A DNA stretch of 27,899 nucleotides from an uncultured Bacteroidales bacterium (GTDB lineage: Bacteria; Bacteroidota; Bacteroidia; Bacteroidales; UBA932), in NCBI GenBank assembly GCA_946406275.1, contig CAMJJZ010000008.1, positions 1-27,899 of the forward strand, in the 5' to 3' direction. Both the position numbers and the translations under genes were made by a program. The notes under the pieces were generated by a model. That model searched no databases and had not been told where the DNA came from. It was given only the letters and a program-made list of their open reading frames with translations. Below are positions 21,871-27,899 of this stretch, in pieces; the stretch's first letter is position 1, and every line of letters begins with the position of its first letter.

Positions 21871-24840
21871 TTAGAAGTTTAACTTGATACCGGCAACGAA
21901 GGTACGGGGACGGGGATACATGGTTCCGTCGATACCGCCGTAAACTTCAGGATCGATACCGTCATACTTTGTAAAGGTGCAAAGGTTCTGGATGGTACCG
22001 AAGACGTTGACGTTGAAGGGACGATCCTTGACAAGGCTGAACTTGGTGGGCACGTTGTATCCCACGGTAAGGTTGTCAAGTTTGAGGAAGGAGCCATCGC
22101 GTACATAGTAATCTGACAGGTACTGGGCCTGGGAGAAGCGGGACTCGTTTGCACTCTCGAGACGGTTACCGATGAAGGAGTTGGTCCAGAGGTCGGCGAG
22201 CATTTCAGTATCGGAAGCGACGTTGTTGTACACCCAGTTGCCAAGGGAGGCGTGACCGGAGAGGGCCACAGTGAGGTTCTTATAGGTGTAAGTGGTGTTG
22301 AAACCGAAGGTGAAGTCTGCGAAAGGCTTGTGATAGAAGTACTTATCGTCAGCGGTAATCTGGCCGTCGTTGTTGCGGTCCACATAGACGCCGTTGATAG
22401 GCTTGCCGTTCACGTCATAAACCTGCTGGTACACATAGAACACGTTCATAGGCTGTCCCACCTGGAACATCTGGACGTTGTTACCGGTACCGCCGGAGAT
22501 TCCGCCGGTCTCTACGCCGGTGGCGTCCTTATCGGAAGCGGTGAGCTTGGTGATCTTATTGTTGTTGTAAGCCACGTTGGCACCTACGGTCCAGCTCCTG
22601 TCACGGGTCTCAACCAGGACGGCGTTAATGTCCAGCTCGACACCCTTGTTGGTCATGGAACCGATGTTGGTGTTGAGGTAGTTGGTGAGGTTGGAAAGTG
22701 CAGGGACAGGGATGTAGTTGAGAATGTCCTTGGTGTCTCTCTTGTAAAAATCGAGGGCGCCGGTGACGCGGTCGTCCTTGAGACCCCAGTCAAAACCAAG
22801 GTTGTAGGTTGTGGTGGTCTCCCAGCGGAGGTCTGCGGAATAACCCAGAGCTGCTATAGGATTTGTATAACCGGCAGCGTTGGTGAAGTAGTAGGAACCA
22901 AGCTGAGTGGTCAGGAACTGTGCGAAGGTGTCATAGTATCCACCCACGGACTGCTGACCGGTCTGGCCCCATGAAAGACGCATCTTCAGGGAAGAAAGCT
23001 TGTCTGCATATGCGGAGAAGGCGTCTTCCTTGAGGAGGTTCCAACCGAAAGCAACGGACGGGAAGAGACCCCACTTGTGGTTCTGGAAACGGGAAGTACC
23101 ATCGGCACGGAGTGTGGCGGTGAGGAGATACTTGTCGGCAATGTTGTAGTTTGCACGGCCGAAGAAGGAGATCAGGTAAAGCTCGCCCTTACCTACGCTC
23201 TCACCAAGGGATGCCTCATCGGAGATACGGTATGACTTGCTCTCATTCTCGCTGTAGAAATGCTGCCAGGAATAACCGGCCATGAGGTCAAGGTTGGTGT
23301 CGCCGAAGTCGTCGTTGTAGTCACCATAGAATTCCAGGGTGGTGTTGCGACGGTTGTAGGAATAGTCGGTATGGGAACCGCCACCGGACTGGTTGGTGTT
23401 GTGGTAAGAGGCCTCGGAGCCCTGTGCCAGCTCTGTGACACCGGAGCTCTTTGCACCGTCGATACCCAGGTTCAGGTTCAGGCGGAGTTTCTCGAAGCCC
23501 TGGACCTTATAGTCGAACTGGGCGTTTCCGATGAAACGGAGAGCAGTTGCATAGTCCTGCTTTGCTTCAAGGAGAGCCACAGGGTTCATGGTAGCCATGG
23601 TGTTGATGTTGCCGGAACCGTCATACCAGGTGGTATAACCGTTAAGGCCGTTCTCATCGTACACGGGCTTGGTAGGATCATAGTGATTGGCTGCGCCGAT
23701 AGCGTCCTGGTTGGCGTATTTGTTCACTGCCCAGGTGCCCTTTCCGTTCAGGTTCACGGTGAGGTGCTTGTCAAGGAAGGAAGGAGCGAGGTTCATGGAC
23801 AGGGTTGCACGGTCCATTGCAGAACCCTTGAGGGTACCGTTCTGATCAGTGAAACCACCGGAAATACGGTAAGGAAGGCTTCCGATGCGGCCGTTCAGGC
23901 TCACGTTCACATCCTGGGTGGGAGCTACATGGTAGATTTCCTTCTGCCAGTCTGTGTTGTAGAGAGTCCCGTTAAGACCAAGATTGGCCTCTGCGGTGGA
24001 ATTGGCACCGTAGAAATCACGGATAAGGTTGAGGATACCATCCCTATCCTGAAGTTTCTGGTACTTGGCGATGGTAGCCAGGGAGGTGGTGTAGTCTATG
24101 GCCACCTGAGGAACTGTAGTGGCGTTCTTGGCGCCCTTCTTGGTGGTGATGACGATAACACCGTTGGATGCACGGGAACCGTAGATGGCGGTTGAGGAAG
24201 CATCCTTGAGGACGGTGAAGCTCTCGATATCTTCCGGGTTGATGGAAGACAGAGGATCGCTCATACCGGCAATGCCATCATTGGACACGGGCAGACCATC
24301 GATAACGATGAGCGGGGTCTGGTCTGCGCTGAGGGAGGAGGTACCACGGACACGGATGGTGGCGCCTGCGCCAGGCATACCGGAACCGGAGGTAACCACG
24401 ACACCTGCGCTCTTACCGCGAAGCATGTCTGCGGGGGTGGTGATGACACCTTTGTTTACTTCGTCTGCGCGTACGGTTGAAACGGAACCGGTAAGGTCAC
24501 TCTTTTTGACCGTACCGTAACCGATCACCACGACCTCGTCAAGGAAATGGGTGTCTTCCTCCAGCAGGATGCGGGCGGGGACAGCCGAGGCCTTGAAGGT
24601 CTGGGATGCATAACCGATGCAGCTGATTTCAATGGTGGCGTTGGCATTGCTGACGCGAAGGACGAAATCTCCGTCCAGGCCGGTGGAGGTACCGTTTGTG
24701 GTACCTGCCTCCATGACCGTGGCTCCGATTACGGGGCCCATTGCGTCCTCAACCACGCCTTTAACCTGGTATCCGCCCTGGGCGAATACTGTAGCAGTTA
24801 CTGCAAGCAGCAGTGCTACGGAAGTTAAAATCCTTTTCAT
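21871..24840 (-). CDS. susC: SusC-like TonB-dependent oligosaccharide transporter
   Basis: A 989-residue outer-membrane barrel that imports maltooligosaccharides using TonB energy. Signal peptide cleaved after VFA (residue 20). Then a carboxypeptidase-regulatory-like domain (about 24-95) with GVVEDAMGPVIGATVMEAG, the TonB box DEVVVIGYGTVKKSDLTG (101-118), a plug domain with LRGKSAGVVVTSGSGMPG and SSTAIYGSRASNGVIVITTKKG, and a barrel ending in YPRPRTFVAGIKLNF with the terminal Phe needed for barrel assembly. Size and order are those of SusC. It starts 35 bases after the MFS stop with no promoter visible between them. Confidence 0.97.
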   Translation of the reverse strand: MKRILTSVALLLAVTATVFAQGGYQVKGVVEDAMGPVIGATVMEAGTTNGTSTGLDGDFVLRVSNANATIEISCIGYASQTFKASAVPARILLEEDTHFLDEVVVIGYGTVKKSDLTGSVSTVRADEVNKGVITTPADMLRGKSAGVVVTSGSGMPGAGATIRVRGTSSLSADQTPLIVIDGLPVSNDGIAGMSDPLSSINPEDIESFTVLKDASSTAIYGSRASNGVIVITTKKGAKNATTVPQVAIDYTTSLATIAKYQKLQDRDGILNLIRDFYGANSTAEANLGLNGTLYNTDWQKEIYHVAPTQDVNVSLNGRIGSLPYRISGGFTDQNGTLKGSAMDRATLSMNLAPSFLDKHLTVNLNGKGTWAVNKYANQDAIGAANHYDPTKPVYDENGLNGYTTWYDGSGNINTMATMNPVALLEAKQDYATALRFIGNAQFDYKVQGFEKLRLNLNLGIDGAKSSGVTELAQGSEASYHNTNQSGGGSHTDYSYNRRNTTLEFYGDYNDDFGDTNLDLMAGYSWQHFYSENESKSYRISDEASLGESVGKGELYLISFFGRANYNIADKYLLTATLRADGTSRFQNHKWGLFPSVAFGWNLLKEDAFSAYADKLSSLKMRLSWGQTGQQSVGGYYDTFAQFLTTQLGSYYFTNAAGYTNPIAALGYSADLRWETTTTYNLGFDWGLKDDRVTGALDFYKRDTKDILNYIPVPALSNLTNYLNTNIGSMTNKGVELDINAVLVETRDRSWTVGANVAYNNNKITKLTASDKDATGVETGGISGGTGNNVQMFQVGQPMNVFYVYQQVYDVNGKPINGVYVDRNNDGQITADDKYFYHKPFADFTFGFNTTYTYKNLTVALSGHASLGNWVYNNVASDTEMLADLWTNSFIGNRLESANESRFSQAQYLSDYYVRDGSFLKLDNLTVGYNVPTKFSLVKDRPFNVNVFGTIQNLCTFTKYDGIDPEVYGGIDGTMYPRPRTFVAGIKLNF

Positions 24841-24875
24841 TAGTTGATTAAGCAGTTAATTTGGTTATATGTTAG

Positions 24876-26210
24876 TTATTTGGTTTTGATAAATCTCACG
24901 CAGAAAGCTCCTATCACCAGGAAGCCGGCCGCAACAAGGAACATGGCTGCCTGGCTGCCGCCCACGAGGCTTATCACAAGGCCGCCGGTAGCTGCAGCAA
25001 CTATCTGAGGCAGACAGATGGTGCAGTTGAACAGGCCAAGGTAAGAGCCCATGTAGGGGCTGCCCTGAAGGGCATTGGTAAGGAGAGTGAAAGGAAGTGC
25101 AAGCATTGCGGCCCAGGCGGCTCCGATGAGCAGGAAACTACCCCAGAGAACATACTGGTTGGTCACGAAGAATACGCTAGCAAAGCCAACGGCACCAACA
25201 ATCAGGGACACGATGTATGCCACCTTCACATTCTTGAAACGCGGCAGAACAAGAGCCCAGAGCATTGAGCCTACGGCTTGTACGGCGAAGATAACGCCCA
25301 CCCAGTTGCCTGCGGTCTGGTATTCCGCCGATGCGGTATCCGTAGTCCCCCACACGTTATGCGCGATTGCACCGTTCGTGTACGTCCACATATAAAGGAA
25401 CGCGGCCCAGCAGAAGAACTGCACAAGACCAACGGTCCAGAACGTCTTAGGAGCCTTCACAAGAAGTTTGAGAAGACCTTCCTTCTTCTCGTCATTACCG
25501 GCCTCAGCGCCGGTAATCTCTATGTCATGGAATTCAGCATACTCCTTCGGAGGCATTTCCTTAACCTTAACAAAGGTATAAAGCACGCACAGGATGAGGA
25601 TTGCAGCACCTCCGTAGAAGGAATAGATCACGGAATCCGGAATCACGCCCTTGGGAGCGGAATTGGCTATGCCTATCCATGTAAGGAATATGGGGAAAAG
25701 GTATCCCACAAGGGAACCGGCGTTGCAGAGGAAACTCTGGATGCTGTATGCGGTGGTTTTCTGCTCCTCGTTCACCATGTCCCCCACCATCATCTTGAAG
25801 GGCTGCATAGCCACGTTGATGGAGGTGTCCAGGAAAATGAGAGAGAACAGGCCGAACCACATTGCACCGTTAAGCCCCAGGAACAGCCTGGTGGTGAAAT
25901 TGAGGCTGCCGGCATTGGGCAGGAGGGCCATCACTATGACCGCCACAACTGAACCTACCAGAAGGTAAGGCTTGCGGCGACCCATACGGCACCATGTTCT
26001 GTCCGAATATTTGCCGATGAGCGGCTGGACTATCATTCCCATAAGGGGCGGAAGGATCCAGAAGAAAGACAACTGGTGGGGATCCGCGCCAAGGGTTGCG
26101 AAAATACGGCTGATATTGGCGCTCTGCAGTGCATATGCAATCTGTACGCCGAAGAAACCAAAGCTCAGATTTACAAGCTGAGCGAAGCTTAAACTACGTT
26201 TGGAACTCAT
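24876..26210 (-). CDS. MFS sugar transporter, GPH/SLC45-like (maltose/maltodextrin type)
   Basis: A 444-residue inner-membrane carrier with about twelve hydrophobic segments. The family signature GKYSDRTWCRMGRRKP (66-81) marks the loop between helices 2 and 3 of the GPH and sucrose/maltose carriers, and the N-terminal GFFGVQIAYALQSANISRIF is typical of SLC45-like Bacteroidetes transporters found in alpha-glucan loci. A cytoplasmic loop rich in charges (about 210-250) splits the two halves. It is the first gene of the eight-gene starch operon and would carry products released in the periplasm into the cytoplasm. The start at 26210 lies 24 bases after a perfect -7 box. Substrate is inferred from the locus. 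Confidence 0.88.
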   Translation of the reverse strand: MSSKRSLSFAQLVNLSFGFFGVQIAYALQSANISRIFATLGADPHQLSFFWILPPLMGMIVQPLIGKYSDRTWCRMGRRKPYLLVGSVVAVIVMALLPNAGSLNFTTRLFLGLNGAMWFGLFSLIFLDTSINVAMQPFKMMVGDMVNEEQKTTAYSIQSFLCNAGSLVGYLFPIFLTWIGIANSAPKGVIPDSVIYSFYGGAAILILCVLYTFVKVKEMPPKEYAEFHDIEITGAEAGNDEKKEGLLKLLVKAPKTFWTVGLVQFFCWAAFLYMWTYTNGAIAHNVWGTTDTASAEYQTAGNWVGVIFAVQAVGSMLWALVLPRFKNVKVAYIVSLIVGAVGFASVFFVTNQYVLWGSFLLIGAAWAAMLALPFTLLTNALQGSPYMGSYLGLFNCTICLPQIVAAATGGLVISLVGGSQAAMFLVAAGFLVIGAFCVRFIKTK

Positions 26211-26233
26211 GAGTGGTTATCAGTTTAGCGTTA

Positions 26234-26241
26234 CAAAGATA
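26234..26241 (-). promoter_or_regulatory. -7 promoter box of the starch operon
   Basis: The minus strand reads TATCTTTG, an exact TAnnTTTG match, with predicted transcription start near 26227 and a leader of about 17 bases. At 17-23 bases upstream there is no TTTG-like -33 box, which fits a promoter that needs an activator. LytTR-type repeats lie just further upstream. Confidence 0.65.
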
Positions 26242-26244
26242 ACG

Positions 26245-26277
26245 AAAGGGCCCGAAACCCTTTTACGCGTGCGCACG
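26245..26277. promoter_or_regulatory. Inverted repeats at the starch operon promoter
   Basis: Two dyads lie between the -7 box and the first LytTR-type repeat: AAAGGG and CCCTTT (26245-26250 with 26258-26263), and a perfect 10-base palindrome CGTGCGCACG (26268-26277). The second overlaps repeat 1 by three bases. They could bind another regulator; no protein is known from the window. Confidence 0.4.
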
Positions 26278-26325
26278 AACGGCTTAATAAATAAGACGAA
26301 TGGTAATTTCCGGGCGACGAACGGA
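26275..26325 (-). promoter_or_regulatory. Three 21-base-spaced direct repeats, candidate LytTR binding sites
   Basis: On the minus strand the 9-base words GCCGTTCGT (26275-26283), ACCATTCGT (26296-26304) and TCCGTTCGT (26317-26325) repeat at exactly 21-base steps, two helical turns. Against the published LytTR consensus [TA][AC][CA]GTTN[AG][TG], with 12-13 base spacers, they match 8, 8 and 9 of 9 positions with 12-base spacers. They are about 48-98 bases upstream of the predicted start of the starch operon and next to the LytTR gene, so they probably control both. Confidence 0.7.
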
Positions 26326-26332
26326 ATCAAAA

Positions 26333-26364
26333 TTTGGAGTTCTCCGCATTTTATTGTAAATTAG
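26333..26364 (+). promoter_or_regulatory. Possible promoter of the LytTR regulator
   Basis: A TTTG element (26333-26336) and TAAATTAG (26357-26364, one mismatch to TAnnTTTG) are 20 bases apart, within the Bacteroidetes range. Transcription would begin almost at the ATG (26369). The third LytTR-type repeat ends eight bases before the TTTG, allowing autoregulation. Confidence 0.4.
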
Positions 26365-26368
26365 CGTC

Positions 26369-27310
26369 ATGAATTTGAAAAAAGCGAACCTCATAATACA
26401 CGGTTTTGCCATCCTTCATGTGCTTTTGTGCGCCGGATGCAGAGCCCTTGCCATACCGGATACCCTGATCCTCACCCTTGCAACAATGGCAATGGTGGTA
26501 ATCCTGTGCCTCGAAGAAGACCTTTCTACTGGGTTCACGGCCATCACCATCGTGCTTGCAAACGTTCTGGGGTTCATTCTGGGCAATATCGGGGCATCCC
26601 TGGGACAGAATTACATCTCCACCTTCATCATCACGGAAATAATTGGCTGGGGGCTTTTGCTGATGGTAAAGCTTCTGAAACCCGCCAGGATAGAAAAGGC
26701 CACCTTCTGGAAAGAGAACGTAGGATGGCTCGTTGCGGCAATAGTAATAGTTTTCGGCCTCAGGGTAGCAATAGACATTATTTTTTCAGGTTCAAGCCTG
26801 GGAAATACCTCCCCTTCCCTTCGCCTTGTGGCAGAAGTCGCCGCGTTCTGCCTCCTGCTCCTTACGTTCTTCGTCCTTCAGATGAGGAACCAGATGGAAC
26901 TGGAAAGGGAGAAAAACCGCAGCCTGGAAAAGACCCTCCGCCTATACAGGTCAGACAATTCCAAGTACAAAGAAAAGTTCATAGTCCACCTCAACAACCA
27001 GATCGTGCCAGTCCACGTGAAAGAGATTGCGTATTTCTTTGCAGAAAAGAAGAGCACATATCTGGTAACGCGGTCAGGCGCCAGCCAGCCCCTGGATTAT
27101 TCTCTTGACACCATAGAGTCGGAACTTGATCCAAAACTGTTTTTCCGCATTTCCCGCAGCTGTATCATTGCCCTTGATTCTATAGACAGTATAGCAAGAG
27201 TCCCCGGCAGCCGCCTGGAACTCTCCCTTACAAAAGAAATCCCCGCCCTTACGGACCTTACGGTCTCAAGGGCGAGGGTCTCGTCTTTCCTTAATTGGTT
27301 TGAATCCTGA
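26369..27310 (+). CDS. Membrane-anchored LytTR-family transcriptional regulator
   Basis: 313 residues. The N-terminal part has about six hydrophobic helices (near 7-28, 31-49, 55-77, 82-103, 118-139 and 150-171). A charged helix follows (about 172-198, MELEREKNRSLEKTL), probably a coiled coil. The C-terminal domain (about 203-311) is LytTR: FIVHLNNQIVPVHVKEIAYF, STYLVTRSG, the signature FFRISRSCIIALDSI (258-272) and a final VSRARVSSFLNWFES. No receiver or kinase domain is present, so signalling would run through the membrane part directly. It is divergent from the starch operon and faces LytTR-type repeats, so it is the likely local activator, taking the place SusR has in Bacteroides. What it senses is unknown. 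Confidence 0.85.
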   Translation: MNLKKANLIIHGFAILHVLLCAGCRALAIPDTLILTLATMAMVVILCLEEDLSTGFTAITIVLANVLGFILGNIGASLGQNYISTFIITEIIGWGLLLMVKLLKPARIEKATFWKENVGWLVAAIVIVFGLRVAIDIIFSGSSLGNTSPSLRLVAEVAAFCLLLLTFFVLQMRNQMELEREKNRSLEKTLRLYRSDNSKYKEKFIVHLNNQIVPVHVKEIAYFFAEKKSTYLVTRSGASQPLDYSLDTIESELDPKLFFRISRSCIIALDSIDSIARVPGSRLELSLTKEIPALTDLTVSRARVSSFLNWFES

Positions 27311-27899
27311 TTACTCTGCCTCGGGAGCCATGGTGGTGTAGACGTTGGTGACGTCTTCATCGTCCTCCAGAAGGCCTGTGAGCTTATCCAGGGTTGCACG
27401 CTGCTCAGGGGTGACTTCCTTGAGGTCCACGTTGGGGATCTGCTCGAAGCCACCGGAAACGAGCTCGTAGCCCTTTTCCTCGATGTACTTCTGGATCTGG
27501 CCGTAGGCGGTGTAGTCTCCGTAGATGGAGATTTCAACGGTCACGTTCTCATCCTCGTCCTCAACTTCCTGCTTGAAGACTTCCTCTGCGCCGAAGTCGA
27601 TGAGCTCAAGTTCAAGTTCCTCAATGTCGATGGGCTTTGCAGGGTCTTCCTTGATACGGAAGACGCACTTGTGGTCGAACATGAATGCCACGCTGCCGCT
27701 GGTCTGGAGGGAGCCGCCGCACTTGGTGAAATAGCTGCGGACGTTGGCCACCGTACGGGTGTTATTGTCCGTTGCAGCCTCTACCAGGTATGCGATACCA
27801 AAGGGACCGAAACCTTCGTAGATGATCTCCTTGAAGTCGCCGCTCTTGGCCTCGGTGGCCTTCTTGATGGCGCGCTCGATGTTTTCCTTGGGCATCTGC
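27311..27899 (-). CDS. YebC/PmpR-family protein (partial, N-terminus beyond window)
   Basis: The visible 196 or so residues carry the conserved MPKENIERAIKKA, IIYEGFGPFGIAYLVEAATDNNTRT and a GSVAFMFDHK stretch of YebC/TACO1 proteins, which act as DNA-binding regulators or help ribosomes through proline stretches. The frame stays open through the internal Met at 27895 to the window edge, and the family has about 50 more residues there, so the gene is cut by the window and is not naturally truncated. Its stop directly abuts the stop of the LytTR gene (TGA then, on the other strand, TAA) with no intergenic base. The tail is highly acidic (LLEDDEDVTNVYTTMAPEAE), normal for the family. Confidence 0.95.
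   Translation of the reverse strand, partial: QMPKENIERAIKKATEAKSGDFKEIIYEGFGPFGIAYLVEAATDNNTRTVANVRSYFTKCGGSLQTSGSVAFMFDHKCVFRIKEDPAKPIDIEELELELIDFGAEEVFKQEVEDEDENVTVEISIYGDYTAYGQIQKYIEEKGYELVSGGFEQIPNVDLKEVTPEQRATLDKLTGLLEDDEDVTNVYTTMAPEAE

Noticed and set aside
1..27899. Search for tRNA genes, CRISPR arrays, insertion sequences and phage or defence genes
   Set aside because: All gaps are short and accounted for; no tRNA-like cloverleaf, regularly spaced repeat array, transposase or integrase motif was seen.

Overview
The window looks like a chromosomal segment of a Bacteroidales bacterium, most likely a gut or rumen lineage. The evidence is a SusC/SusD pair, many lipoproteins with short Bacteroidetes-type signals, almost no Shine-Dalgarno sequences, and repeated copies of the Bacteroidetes -7 promoter box TAnnTTTG (TATATTTG or TATCTTTG) just upstream of start codons. 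Genus cannot be fixed from the sequence alone. I see no tRNA, rRNA, CRISPR array, insertion sequence or phage gene. No gap between genes exceeds about 230 bases.

Left part (1-7.8 kb): the tail of a + strand gene and a strong bidirectional terminator, then a minus-strand housekeeping block. In transcription order this is ffh (SRP GTPase), a small coiled-coil ZapB-like protein, zapA, a structured RNA that fits 6S RNA architecture, rny (RNase Y), a Kef/CPA2-type cation:proton antiporter with two RCK_C domains, and a lipoprotein 5'-nucleotidase-type metallophosphoesterase. Several junctions overlap or abut, suggesting translational coupling.

Middle (7.9-10.7 kb): a + strand pair, a DUF4493-type surface lipoprotein and a long-chain acyl-CoA ligase.

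Right part (10.7-27.3 kb): an eight-gene minus-strand starch/maltodextrin utilisation locus running from 26210 to 10713. Its order is inner-membrane MFS (GPH/SLC45-like) transporter, SusC, SusD, a 1050-residue SusE/F-like multi-repeat binding lipoprotein, a SusG-like amylase with a CBM58-like insert, a GH53 endo-galactanase, a SusA-like neopullulanase and a second small GH13 amylase. Divergent from it lies a membrane-anchored LytTR-family regulator instead of the classical SusR. The 158-base intergenic region holds three 9-base direct repeats at exactly 21-base spacing that match the published LytTR recognition consensus. They sit about 48-98 bases upstream of the predicted operon start, and the promoter there has a perfect -7 box but no clear -33 box. 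The most interesting hypothesis is therefore a starch locus controlled by a membrane LytTR sensor-regulator, with a seven-repeat glucan-capture protein and a galactanase recruited into the operon. The right edge holds a yebC-family gene cut by the window end.
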